This document shows positions 52,203 through 61,301 of a DNA stretch of 64,000 nt, piece by piece. This stretch comes from Sphingobacterium yanglingense. GTDB taxonomy: Bacteria > Bacteroidota > Bacteroidia > Sphingobacteriales > Sphingobacteriaceae. The stretch spans positions 1-64,000 of the forward strand of contig NZ_SNYV01000014.1 of the NCBI RefSeq assembly GCF_004363245.1. Reading direction: 5' to 3'. The position numbers were made by a program, and so were the translations under genes. The notes under the pieces were generated by a model. It ran no database searches, was not told the origin of the DNA, and saw only the letters and a program-made list of their open reading frames with translations. How positions within the stretch are numbered: position 1 is the first letter of the stretch; each line of letters opens with the position of its first letter.

Positions 52203-52328
52203 AGATGCCTTTTTAATCGCTTATAGCGAGATTAAGACCTTTGAAGTTTTACACCGTTCCGCGCTTTCAATCTCTAGGTAGTTTGATAAAGCCTATCTTC
52301 CGGGTTTTAATTTTAAAGGCATCTTTTT
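52203..52328 (+). ncRNA. Possible structured RNA or 3' element after the efflux operon
   Basis: AGATGCCTTT (52203-52212) is a perfect inverted match to AAAGGCATCT (52315-52324), 102 bases apart, and the right arm is followed by TTTTT. Inside, AATCGCT (52215-52221) and AGCGAGATT (52225-52233) can form a local hairpin. The whole could fold as a closed RNA with an inner branch and a terminator-like end. No known family is recognised. Confidence 0.35.
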
Positions 52329-52416
52329 GACCTAAGTTTTAATGTAGGGTCCAACTCCCGTTGGACTACTCTTAGGATATTTTCTTATCTTGCACCTTTG
52401 CTTATTAGAAAAGGTT

Positions 52417-54516
52417 ATGAACAAATTATCCATGTTGGCTGCGGGGTTGCTTATAAGTGTGACTACTGTAGCGCAAAAAAAACCAGAAGTTGAATTTGAT
52501 AAATCGCTAATCACTACGAAAGTGCAGGAATCGTTTGGAAAGAAGAATATGACGGCAATGGATTTATGGGAATTGGGACGGGTGTCTGCAGAAGGCTTAA
52601 GTCCTGATGGAAAGACATTGTTGTATGGAGTGTCCTATTATTCACTGAAAGATAATAAATCGGAGAAGGATTTATACGCCCTCGCAATGGATAGTAAGTC
52701 CGTGAAGCAGTTTACAGCTGAAGCAGGTGGGGAATCTGTCTTAAAAATCGAAACCAATGGCGATGTTATCTATAGCGCTAAGGGGCAGATCTGGCGGAAA
52801 AGCCTAGATGGCGGAGCTGCGGTACAACTGACTGATGTGGAGGGGGGCTTGGAGAATGTCAAGTTTTCGCCGGATGGAAAATACATATTGTTCAGTAAGT
52901 CGGTGTTAATCAAAAATTACCACAGCGTCGATAAATATAAGGATCTGCCGAAATCGAATATCTATATTTATGATGATCTAGACTACAGACATTGGGATAG
53001 TTTTAATGACGGACGTTTTAATCACCCGTTTATTGCGAGCTATACAGATGGAAAGATTGGTGAAGCATTGGATATCTTAAAAGATGAACCTTACTATAGC
53101 CCTACAGCCCCTTTTGGCGGTGCAGAGGATTTTGCCTGGAGTCCTGATGGGCAGTCGGTACTATATGTTTGTAAGAAGAAATTCGGTAAGGAATACGCAA
53201 CAAGTACGAATACGGATATTTATCGATACGATATTGCGACAGGCAAAACGTCCAATATTTCGGAGGGAATGCTGGGCTATGATACAAACCCTGTCTTCAG
53301 TCCCGATGGGAAACGTCTGTCTTGGTTGAGTATGAAAACGGATGGCTATGAAGCGGATAAAAATGATATCATCCTTGTCGATCCGGTTACTTCTCAAAAA
53401 GTAAATTTGACGGCACATTGGGATGGTACTGTTAATTCGTTTGTCTGGAGTAAGGATAATAAAAAGATCTATTTTGTGGCTCCGACGAAAGGTACGGTGC
53501 AACTTTTTGCGATCCATGTTCCTGCTAATCTAAATGTAAGATCATTGCCTATTATTGAACAGATCAGTGAAGGACAATTTGATGTTACAGGAATAGTTGG
53601 TGAGTTGAAGGATGGTTTGGTGGTGACTTCTACGAAGATGACTCAAGCGACGGAGATCTATCACTATGGTTTCAAAACGAAGAAGCTTGTCCCGTTGACC
53701 AGCGTTAATGATGCACATTATGCAAAATTGAACGAGACTAAAGTGGAAGGGCGATTTACTAAGGCTTCGGATGGTCAGGACTTGTTCTCTTGGGTGATCT
53801 ACCCACCTAATTTTGATCCGACTAAAAAATATCCTACGTTATTGTTCTGTCAGGGCGGCCCGCAATCTGCTACTACTCAAGGTTATTCTTTCCGTTGGAG
53901 TTTTCAGCTGATGGCTTCTCAGGGGTATATTGTCATTCTTCCTAACCGTCGCGGAATGCCCGGATGGGGGGTGAAATGGAATGAAGACATATCGAAAGAT
54001 TGGGGAGGGCAAGCGATAAGAGATTATCTTTCTGCAATCGATGATTTTTCGAAAGAGAGCTATGTTGATAAGTCCCGAATTGGTGCTATCGGTGCTAGTT
54101 ATGGTGGTTATTCGGTGTTTATGTTGGCTGGTGTACACGAAGGCCGTTTCAAGTCATTTATTTCCCATTGTGGTTTGTTTGATATGACATCTTGGTACGG
54201 TACTACAGAGGAGTTGTTCTTTGCAAACCACGATTTGGGAGGTGCGTATTGGGATAAGAAAAATGAAAAGACTTATACCGATTTTAATCCGATCAAGCAC
54301 GTGGATAAATGGAATACGCCTATATTGATATTCCAAGGAGGTAAGGATTACCGTGTGCCAATAGGGCAAGGTTTAGAAGCGTTTCAGGCAGCACAGCTAA
54401 AGGGTGTGAAAAGTCGGTTGGTATATATGCCAGATGAAAACCACTGGGTACTGTCTGGACATAATGCACAGGTGTGGCAACGGGAGTTTTTTGATTGGCT
54501 CAAAGAGACACTTTAA
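52417..54516 (+). CDS. S9 family peptidase (DPP IV / acylaminoacyl-peptidase type)
   Basis: The start is placed at ATG 52417 (MNKLSMLAAGLLISVTTVAQ), which gives a signal peptide; the frame extends nine codons upstream. The 699-residue product has a propeller built of repeats such as FSPDGKYILFSK, WSPDGQSVLYV and FSPDGKRLSW, then an alpha/beta hydrolase with the nucleophile in GASYGGYS, Asp in QGGKDYRVP and His in DENHWV. It is a periplasmic peptidase. A short dyad GTCCAAC/GTTGGAC lies at 52349-52366 upstream. Confidence 0.92.
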   Translation: MNKLSMLAAGLLISVTTVAQKKPEVEFDKSLITTKVQESFGKKNMTAMDLWELGRVSAEGLSPDGKTLLYGVSYYSLKDNKSEKDLYALAMDSKSVKQFTAEAGGESVLKIETNGDVIYSAKGQIWRKSLDGGAAVQLTDVEGGLENVKFSPDGKYILFSKSVLIKNYHSVDKYKDLPKSNIYIYDDLDYRHWDSFNDGRFNHPFIASYTDGKIGEALDILKDEPYYSPTAPFGGAEDFAWSPDGQSVLYVCKKKFGKEYATSTNTDIYRYDIATGKTSNISEGMLGYDTNPVFSPDGKRLSWLSMKTDGYEADKNDIILVDPVTSQKVNLTAHWDGTVNSFVWSKDNKKIYFVAPTKGTVQLFAIHVPANLNVRSLPIIEQISEGQFDVTGIVGELKDGLVVTSTKMTQATEIYHYGFKTKKLVPLTSVNDAHYAKLNETKVEGRFTKASDGQDLFSWVIYPPNFDPTKKYPTLLFCQGGPQSATTQGYSFRWSFQLMASQGYIVILPNRRGMPGWGVKWNEDISKDWGGQAIRDYLSAIDDFSKESYVDKSRIGAIGASYGGYSVFMLAGVHEGRFKSFISHCGLFDMTSWYGTTEELFFANHDLGGAYWDKKNEKTYTDFNPIKHVDKWNTPILIFQGGKDYRVPIGQGLEAFQAAQLKGVKSRLVYMPDENHWVLSGHNAQVWQREFFDWLKETL

Positions 54517-54520
54517 TATA

Positions 54521-54552
54521 AAAAAAGGGATCCAATTGGATCCCTTTTTTTA
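54521..54552. terminator. Bidirectional terminator between the S9 peptidase and DUF4870 genes
   Basis: AAAAAAGGGATCC (54521-54533) with GGATCCCTTTTTT (54538-54550) around AATT; a T run follows on each strand. It overlaps the last codon of the DUF4870 gene. Confidence 0.8.
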
Positions 54553-54891
54553 TATTGTACTGAACCATTTCTGGAATAAAGGTCCCACGACTGGAAGTTC
54601 TTTTTGACTACCGTTGATGGCTGAAATAAGTCCCATGATCCAAAGGACTAGTAAAGCGATACCTACTACCATACCTATTATTTCTCCAGCAACAGGGATA
54701 ATCCGAAACACGCCAGATACTACTCCGATAATTAATAATCCTAAGTTTTGACGGATATGGAATTTAGCAAAACTGTTGTTTTTGTCTTTGTTCATCACAA
54801 AAGCTGCGATTAATCCAATTAACGTGATGTAGGATATAATTGCTATGCTTTTTCCTTCTTCAACGTTGTTTTTTACTGGTGTGTTGTCCAT
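54550..54891 (-). CDS. DUF4870 / Tic20-like membrane protein
   Basis: A 113-residue protein with three predicted membrane helices: SIAIISYITLIGLIAAFVM, LGLLIIGVVSGVFRIIPVAGEIIGM and VGIALLVLWIMGLISAING. KFHIRQNLGL is the conserved motif of DUF4870. The function is unknown. It stands alone between two terminators. Confidence 0.85.
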   Translation of the reverse strand: MDNTPVKNNVEEGKSIAIISYITLIGLIAAFVMNKDKNNSFAKFHIRQNLGLLIIGVVSGVFRIIPVAGEIIGMVVGIALLVLWIMGLISAINGSQKELPVVGPLFQKWFSTI

Positions 54892-54994
54892 TGTTATTAT
54901 GTTGTATTAGTTTTAACAAAGGTAATAACAAAAGACGTGCCTATACGTCCCCGAAAACCGGGATATTGTAGAATGCACAGGAACACAGAGGGTA

Positions 54995-55037
54995 TAAAAA
55001 AAGCCTTTCGATGCAATTGCATCGAAAGGCTTTTTTG
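54995..55037 (-). terminator. Terminator of the MlaD-like gene
   Basis: AAAAGCCTTTCGATGCAA and its 18-base inverse around the centre at 55015-55016 form a nearly continuous palindrome (54999-55032). T runs lie on both sides. Confidence 0.85.
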
Positions 55038-55051
55038 GGAGTATAATTTAA

Positions 55052-55999
55052 TTACTTGGTATCCTTCTTTCCGAAAATAGAAATTTTTAAATATTTACCT
55101 GGATTTGTTTTCAGGTCATGAACGAGCTCATTCAGATTGGCTGAAGCTTTGTTGAGGTTGTCATAAAGCTGATCATCATTCAATAATAGACCAATAGAAC
55201 CTTCTCCTTTATTTATTTTTCCAGTTATCGCCTGTACATCTTTCATGGCTTGATGCGCGTTGTCAATGGTTGCTTTGATTTCCGTTTTAGCGAGGTCATC
55301 CGAAAGATTGTCCAGATTTGTCAAAATGGAGTTTATTTTTTCGTTGTTGTTCTTAAAGTTACTGGTTATCGATTCTAGGTTTTGCATGATCTTTGCCAAA
55401 CGAATGCGTTCTGATCCCATTAGACTTTCGACATCATGGGTTATATTTTCCATATTGTTTAAAGAAACCGAAATACTACGTAAGCTCTTTTTAAAGTCAC
55501 GTTGGAACTCATCGTCCAATGCAGTATTGACTGCACTTAGCACAGAGTCCAGTTTGACAACGAGATTTTCAATCTTCTTTTGTAGCGGTTCCACCTTTTC
55601 CATAAGATTGGCCTGTACATCGGATTGTAGAGGGTCTCCATTTCTAGCCATTGTACTACTGTTTCCGATATCGAAAACAATAACTTTGCTGCCTAGTATA
55701 CTTTCACTGACGATACGTGCAATGGTATTGGAAGGGATGTCATAGTCGCTTTTGATTTTGAACTCTGTACGGATCTTTCCATTATCCATGAGAGACATCT
55801 TGGACACACGGCCGATCTGATAGCCATTGACCATCACGGGTTTTGATGTAGCCAGACCGTCCACGTTGTCATAATCTGTGTAGAACATGTTGTCTGAACT
55901 GAATACGTCATTTCCTCTCAAAAAACTATAACCGATAAATAATAAGGCAATTGCTATTGCCGTTAATGCGCCTACTTTAGTTTCGTTCGATATTTTCAA
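55052..55999 (-). CDS. MlaD family (MCE domain) lipid-transport protein
   Basis: A 315-residue protein anchored by one N-terminal helix (KVGALTAIAIALLFIGYSF). An MCE domain follows at about 37-115 (YTDYDNVDGLATSKPVMVNGYQIGRVSKM), and then a long helical, coiled-coil tail with repeated FxxNLxxL and MxNL patterns (130-300). MCE proteins form hexamers that carry phospholipid between membranes. No permease or ATPase gene is adjacent in this window. Gene order with an amidase and an LptD-like gene is common in Bacteroidota. Confidence 0.87.
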   Translation of the reverse strand: MKISNETKVGALTAIAIALLFIGYSFLRGNDVFSSDNMFYTDYDNVDGLATSKPVMVNGYQIGRVSKMSLMDNGKIRTEFKIKSDYDIPSNTIARIVSESILGSKVIVFDIGNSSTMARNGDPLQSDVQANLMEKVEPLQKKIENLVVKLDSVLSAVNTALDDEFQRDFKKSLRSISVSLNNMENITHDVESLMGSERIRLAKIMQNLESITSNFKNNNEKINSILTNLDNLSDDLAKTEIKATIDNAHQAMKDVQAITGKINKGEGSIGLLLNDDQLYDNLNKASANLNELVHDLKTNPGKYLKISIFGKKDTK

Positions 56000-56139
56000 A
56001 ATATAATCATTTAAGGGTTTAGCTTATACCTTATATAAACAGTCTAAACTTACATAAATTCATTTTTATATGCAATACAACTGATGGGGCTATAACTATG
56101 AGCCTGTACTCTATTTAACACAGAAAATAGGGCAAATGT

Positions 56140-56949
56140 TTATTTTTCTGCCGATATTTTGAACTTTTTTATGGCTTGAAAGAGATTCTCTACTATTTCT
56201 GCCTGTCCGTCGTCGGATAGCATGTAGTCTTCTTCTTCAGAATTGTTGATAAAGCCTATTTCGGTCAAGACGGCAGGCATTGAGGCACGCGAGAGCACAG
56301 CTAACCCGAGCTCTTTTACTCCCCGGTCGAATCGGTTCGAATTGGTATACTCATTCTGTATATAAGAAGCCAAACGAATGCTACGGTCACGATACTGTCT
56401 ACGCATTAGCTTGAATACGATATAACTCGAAGGATCTTTAGGGTCAAAATCTCCCAAGTCACTGTTGTCGTCATTGTGAAGTAGCATATCCGCATTCTCC
56501 CGGATCGCTACATCTTGTTCGGACATACGATGGAATCCAAGTACAAACGTTTCGGTCCCGTACGCTTTTGAAGTTCTTTGGCTTGTTGAATTTGCATGAA
56601 TAGAAATGAAAATATCAGCATTATTTTTATTGGCTATTTCAGAGCGGGTTCGGAAGGGTATGTCTACGTCGGTAGTACGTGTCAATATTACATTTGCTCC
56701 TAATTTAGTTTCTAATGCTGTCTTAAGTTTTTTAGATACATCTAGTACTAGATTTTTCTCTAAAGATCTTCGACCTGCGGCACCCGATGCAACACCTCCG
56801 TGACCAGGGTCAATGACCACTGTAAAGGTTTTTTTGTTTTTTGAAACAGGAGGGTCGTTGCTTATTGGTGTAGATGAAACAGCAGTTACTGAAAGAGCGT
56901 AAGTGAGTAAGGTGAAGCTTAATTTTTTAACAATATTTAAAAATTTCAT
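56140..56949 (-). CDS. N-acetylmuramoyl-L-alanine amidase
   Basis: A 269-residue exported amidase of the AmiC/Amidase_3 family. Zinc-site motifs are VVIDPGHGGVASG (His), LEKNLVLDVSKKL (Glu), IFISIHANS (His) and the terminal catalytic Glu in VLTEIGFINNSEEE. A signal peptide precedes. It splits peptide side chains from glycan strands during cell division or remodelling. It lies 140 bases upstream of the MlaD-like gene and is divergent from the LptD-like gene. Confidence 0.92.
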   Translation of the reverse strand: MKFLNIVKKLSFTLLTYALSVTAVSSTPISNDPPVSKNKKTFTVVIDPGHGGVASGAAGRRSLEKNLVLDVSKKLKTALETKLGANVILTRTTDVDIPFRTRSEIANKNNADIFISIHANSTSQRTSKAYGTETFVLGFHRMSEQDVAIRENADMLLHNDDNSDLGDFDPKDPSSYIVFKLMRRQYRDRSIRLASYIQNEYTNSNRFDRGVKELGLAVLSRASMPAVLTEIGFINNSEEEDYMLSDDGQAEIVENLFQAIKKFKISAEK

Positions 56950-57056
56950 CGGTATTTTTTTTACATTTTTGTCCTAGCTGATTTATAAGGAACTGACAAA
57001 GATAGTTGTTTAATTGTATATGATAAAAATAACAGCCTTTTATTAATGATTTTGAC

Positions 57057-57064
57057 TACTTTTG
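57057..57064 (+). promoter_or_regulatory. -7 box of the LptD-like gene
   Basis: TACTTTTG matches TAnnTTTG and lies 50 bases before the proposed TTG start. No clear -33 box. Confidence 0.35.
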
Positions 57065-57113
57065 CCAGTAATAGTTTATTTTTACGACTAAAATAATATT
57101 TCGTATTTCAACT

Positions 57114-59762
57114 TTGGAAACGCTGACTCGTATTTTATTTTTATTAGTGTCCCTATTCTTAGGGCTGCATACAGCGTTAGCTCAGGTTGAAACTACAAAA
57201 TCTACAAGTATCAACGTTCAAGATACGTCATTAATTGCTAATGATACAACAAAAAATCATCTAAAAGTAGAAAGTGGGAAGGATACTGTCGTTATGAAAG
57301 GCGATAGTGGACTGGAAACTGTTGTTACCATCGTAGCAAATGATTCTTCCTGGAATGAGGTCAGTAAGAATATCATTCACTTGTATAAGGGAGCTAAAGT
57401 TAAATACCAAGATTTTGAATTATCTGCGGATTATATCCGATTGGATAGAAACACGAATGTGTTGTTTGCCAGTGGTATGATGGACCATAATGGAAAGTAT
57501 GTCGGAAGACCCGTTGTATTATTCCCGAATGATAGCCCTAAGGCGGTGGATTCTCTGCGTTATAATTATAAGTCGCAGGAAGGTAAAACCTTTGGAATTA
57601 TGACAGAGGTGGATGGTGGTTTTATTCAGGCCAAAATCTTACGAAAGAATCTTTATGATGAGATGTCCATTTTTAAAGGACTGTATAGTACCTGTGATCT
57701 TCCAGAACCCCATACGCATTTTGGTATACATATTACCAAAGGATTAGTGACGGACAAGCAGATTATAGCTGGACCATCTTATTTGGTCGTGCAGAATATT
57801 CCGCTCAAGTTTATTGCGCTACCTTTTGCCTTTTTTCCAAAACAGGATAAGAAGTCTTCTGGGTTTCTGTTTCCTTCTTTTGGTGATGATGTGGCCCGTG
57901 GATTCGGTTTACGCGATATGGGTTGGTACCTTACTTTTAACGACTATTGGGATTCAGAGATCCGGGGTAGTTTCTACTCCAAAGGTTCGTGGGATGCTTC
58001 AGTACGTACCAATTATTTGGTGAATTATAAGTATAGTGGAGGTTTTAACATTCGTTATGCATCGACCAAGGTCGGTACCGAGGGAGCTAGTAACTACGGC
58101 AGTAACAAAGATTTCAATGTTACGTGGAACCATACCCAACGTCAGGAAGCAAATCCGGGAACATCCTTCTCTGCTTCCGTGAATTTTGGTACAGCGTCAT
58201 ATTTTCAAAATACCGGAGCAAACAGTACTTATGACTACAATCAGTTGACGCGAAATAACATGTCTTCGTCTATTAGCTATGGTAAGGTCTTTGCTGACGG
58301 AAAAGTGAATTTTACATCCAGTTTGAGTCATCGACAAGATATGGCTAGCGGTAAAGTGGATTTAGAATTACCAACTTTTGCACTTAACGTATCAACGTTT
58401 AATCCTTTTGATTCTAAGGATAGGGTAGGTGAGCAGAAGTGGTACCAACGGATTACGGTAGGATATAGCATGCAAGGTAGAAACTCTATTTCGACAGGTG
58501 ACTCCGTGCTTTTTACGAAACAGGCTTTAAAGCAGTTTACAAACGGATTTCAACATAACATCCCCGTGAGTTTGAGCTTGAATGCTTTCAAGTACTTCCA
58601 GTTTAATACTTCGATGAACTATACAGAACGGTGGTATCTACAAACCATCCGTAAAGGGATAGATAATGAAATTAACGGTTATATCGATACACGTGACACC
58701 GTTTCTGGGTTTAGAAGAGCTTATGACTATTCGTTCTCGACTGGTTTGTCGACTAAGGTGTATGGTAGATATCCGAAAATGGGTAAAATAGACGCTATAC
58801 GGCACGTCGTAACACCATCTATCAACTTTAATTATAGACCGGATTTTTCGGATCCGAAGTTTGGTTTTTATAAGTCTTATATCGATCAAAATGGACGTTT
58901 GTCAGAATACTCGATTTTTGACGGCGCTATTTTTGGAGGACCTTCTGCGGGTAAATCCATGGGAATTGGTTTCTCGGTAGATAATAATATTGAGGCTAAA
59001 ATTCGTACGGAAAATGATACGACGGGTAAAGGCTTTAAGAAAATACCTATCCTTCAAGGCTTGACTTTTAGTGGTAACTATAATTTTGCAGCGGACTCAT
59101 TAAAACTTTCAACCATTAGCTTTTCGGGAAGAACTACTATTTTTAACGAAAAGATTAATCTGAATTTCAATGGTAGTTTGGATCCTTACCAATTGGACTA
59201 TGCCGGTAGACGTATTGATAAATTCGCTATAGAAAATGGTAAATTGGCACGGTTAACAAATTTTGGTTTATCTTTTGACTATAGTTTCAACCCAGATGCT
59301 TCAAAGAGCCGAAATGGAAATATTGACTCGATGCGTAATAGTATGCCAAATATGACCAAGGAGCAATCGGAGGCGTTATCACGTATCAGTCGAGACCCCA
59401 ATGCCTTTGTGGATTTTAATATTCCTTGGAATCTAGCGGGATCTTTCAGTTTTCAATATTTTAAACGCTTTGATACAGTGGTACGACGCGAACGTTCTGA
59501 CTATTCTGCTACGATCAATGTACACGGCGATGTGAATGTGACTCCAAAATGGAAGATACAGTTTAACTCAGGATACGATTTCAAACAGAAGGAAGTGTCT
59601 TTGACACGTTTCTCTATTTATCGGGATTTGCACTGCTGGGATATGTCTGTGGGATGGGTGCCATTTGGACGTTATCAGAGTTATAATATTACCATTAGAG
59701 CCAAGGCTTCCGTTTTGCAGGATCTGAAGTTAACAAAACGAAATAGTCATTATAGTTATTAA
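57114..59762 (+). CDS. LptD-like outer-membrane LPS assembly protein
   Basis: An 882-residue protein that starts most plausibly at TTG 57114, because METLTRILFLLVSLFLGLHTALAQ is a signal peptide, a stop codon lies 42 bases upstream in frame, and no ATG occurs before the mature part. Residues 80-230 form an OstA-like beta-jellyroll (IHLYKGAKVKYQDFELSADYIRLD). A large barrel follows to residue 882. The organisation fits the Bacteroidota LptD homologues, although the disulfide cysteines of E. coli LptD are not evident. Length is normal. Confidence 0.82.
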   Translation: METLTRILFLLVSLFLGLHTALAQVETTKSTSINVQDTSLIANDTTKNHLKVESGKDTVVMKGDSGLETVVTIVANDSSWNEVSKNIIHLYKGAKVKYQDFELSADYIRLDRNTNVLFASGMMDHNGKYVGRPVVLFPNDSPKAVDSLRYNYKSQEGKTFGIMTEVDGGFIQAKILRKNLYDEMSIFKGLYSTCDLPEPHTHFGIHITKGLVTDKQIIAGPSYLVVQNIPLKFIALPFAFFPKQDKKSSGFLFPSFGDDVARGFGLRDMGWYLTFNDYWDSEIRGSFYSKGSWDASVRTNYLVNYKYSGGFNIRYASTKVGTEGASNYGSNKDFNVTWNHTQRQEANPGTSFSASVNFGTASYFQNTGANSTYDYNQLTRNNMSSSISYGKVFADGKVNFTSSLSHRQDMASGKVDLELPTFALNVSTFNPFDSKDRVGEQKWYQRITVGYSMQGRNSISTGDSVLFTKQALKQFTNGFQHNIPVSLSLNAFKYFQFNTSMNYTERWYLQTIRKGIDNEINGYIDTRDTVSGFRRAYDYSFSTGLSTKVYGRYPKMGKIDAIRHVVTPSINFNYRPDFSDPKFGFYKSYIDQNGRLSEYSIFDGAIFGGPSAGKSMGIGFSVDNNIEAKIRTENDTTGKGFKKIPILQGLTFSGNYNFAADSLKLSTISFSGRTTIFNEKINLNFNGSLDPYQLDYAGRRIDKFAIENGKLARLTNFGLSFDYSFNPDASKSRNGNIDSMRNSMPNMTKEQSEALSRISRDPNAFVDFNIPWNLAGSFSFQYFKRFDTVVRRERSDYSATINVHGDVNVTPKWKIQFNSGYDFKQKEVSLTRFSIYRDLHCWDMSVGWVPFGRYQSYNITIRAKASVLQDLKLTKRNSHYSY

Positions 59763-59932
59763 GTTATCAAGTGAACGAGTTCTGAAGTTATCGAGTTATG
59801 GGGAGCCTGTCCCGAGTATCGGGATTATCTAGTTATCAAGGGGCTTCTATAACTTTATAACCTTATCACCTTGTAACTTTTCATAACCTTGTAACCTCAT
59901 AACTTTTCCTAACTTTGTAACCTTATAACTTC
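59763..59932. repeat. Array of short degenerate repeats with inverted halves
   Basis: From about 59849 to 59931 about ten units of 8-9 bases follow the consensus (A/G)TAAC(C/T)TT. To the left, at 59762-59838, AGTTATC and AGTTAT words occur in the inverse sense, and the centre holds TCCCGA/TCGGGA (59807-59822) around GTA. The entire space between the LptD-like and cinA genes is thus built of related words facing each other. Confidence 0.6.
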
Positions 59933-59941
59933 ATGGTAATT

Positions 59942-61198
59942 ATGAAAGCAGAAATTATAACCATAGGGGACGAGATATTGCTTGGTCAGGTCGTTGATAC
60001 AAATTCGGCATGGCTTGGACAGTTATTAGATTCCCTGAATATTACTGTTCATCAAATTGTGTCCATTTCGGATAGTAGAGAAGCTATTTCTCATGCCTTG
60101 GACGAAGCCGCTAAACGGTCAGATTTTATTATAGTCACCGGAGGACTCGGCCCCACCAAAGATGATGTGACAAAGGAAACCATTGCTTCTTTTTTTCAAA
60201 CTACATTAATTCGGGACGAACAGGTATTGAGTCATGTGAAGTCTATTTTTGAAAAATTCGGAAATGGACGGACTATGCCTGTCATGAACTATGGGCAAGC
60301 GGATGTATTGGCGTGTAGTGAAGTTCTCTTTAATGATGTTGGGACCGCACCGGGAATGTGGGTTGAACGTGAAGGACGGTGTTTTGTGTTTTTGCCAGGT
60401 GTGCCATTTGAAATGAGGTTTCTGATGGAAAAACGGGTATCCCCGAAATTGGCAGCTTTTAGGAGCGAACATAGTATTTATCATGCGCATGTTATCACCA
60501 TGGGCATAGGAGAGTCCTATCTCGCAGAGATGATTGCGGATATAGAAGCTGAATTGCCATCGTATATCCGTTTGGCTTATCTACCAAAGTTAGGTACAGT
60601 GCGGCTTCGCTTGTCGGCAGTAGGGCGAGAGGCGGTAACGCTTAAAAAAGAAACGGATGCTTTTGCCCGGCGTATTGCTTCACGTACAGAAGAGTACTTG
60701 GTTGCTGAAAAGGATGTGACTATTGAGGAAGCAATAGTTGAAAAATTCACTGCGGATGGTATCCGTCTAGCGATAGCAGAAAGTTGTACCGGTGGGCTTC
60801 TGGCAGGTTCTATTACTGCCGTTCCAGGAGCGAGCGCAATGTTTGACTGTGGTATAGTAGCCTATCACAACCGCATTAAGCAACAGGTATTGGGCGTAGA
60901 CGAGGAGGTTTTAAAAGCTTTCGGCGCAGTAAGTGAACAAACCGTCATTCAAATGGCGGAAGGAGTAAAGCGATTGGGCGATGCGACATATGGTATTGCA
61001 ACTAGTGGTATCGCAGGGCCGACAGGGGGAACTCCGGAAAAGCCTGTAGGAACGGTTTGGATTGCTGTAGCAGGCCCTTCAGAAACCGTAACCCAGTTGT
61101 TTCACTTTCGTAATGATAGGCATGTTAATATTGAAAGAAGTATGGCACAGGCTTTGAATATGTTGTGGAAATTGTATAAGAAGGATAAGGGTAAATAG
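59942..61198 (+). CDS. cinA: CinA family nicotinamide-nucleotide amidohydrolase
   Basis: The start is placed at ATG 59942 (MKAEIITIGDEILLGQVVDTN). The 418-residue product has an N-terminal molybdopterin-binding-like domain with VTGGLGPTKDDVTKE and a C-terminal CinA deamidase domain with AIAESCTGGLLAGSITAVPGAS and YGIATSGIAGPTGG. The C-terminal part removes the amide of nicotinamide mononucleotide in the NAD cycle, and the N-terminal part is an ADP-ribose pyrophosphatase in some species. The start follows the repeat array directly. Confidence 0.92.
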   Translation: MKAEIITIGDEILLGQVVDTNSAWLGQLLDSLNITVHQIVSISDSREAISHALDEAAKRSDFIIVTGGLGPTKDDVTKETIASFFQTTLIRDEQVLSHVKSIFEKFGNGRTMPVMNYGQADVLACSEVLFNDVGTAPGMWVEREGRCFVFLPGVPFEMRFLMEKRVSPKLAAFRSEHSIYHAHVITMGIGESYLAEMIADIEAELPSYIRLAYLPKLGTVRLRLSAVGREAVTLKKETDAFARRIASRTEEYLVAEKDVTIEEAIVEKFTADGIRLAIAESCTGGLLAGSITAVPGASAMFDCGIVAYHNRIKQQVLGVDEEVLKAFGAVSEQTVIQMAEGVKRLGDATYGIATSGIAGPTGGTPEKPVGTVWIAVAGPSETVTQLFHFRNDRHVNIERSMAQALNMLWKLYKKDKGK

Positions 61199-61301
61199 TG
61201 GAATATAATTTTAGGTTATCTCTATATTTAAATATTATATTTTGTTTTTAGGGATTTCATTCGTAATTCTTTAACTTAGTGCGATAAAACACGAAATAAT
61301 T

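Noticed and set aside
55260..55745. 161-codon frame antisense to the MlaD-like gene
   Set aside because: A shadow of the real gene; its long Leu/Phe/Ser runs reflect antisense codons.
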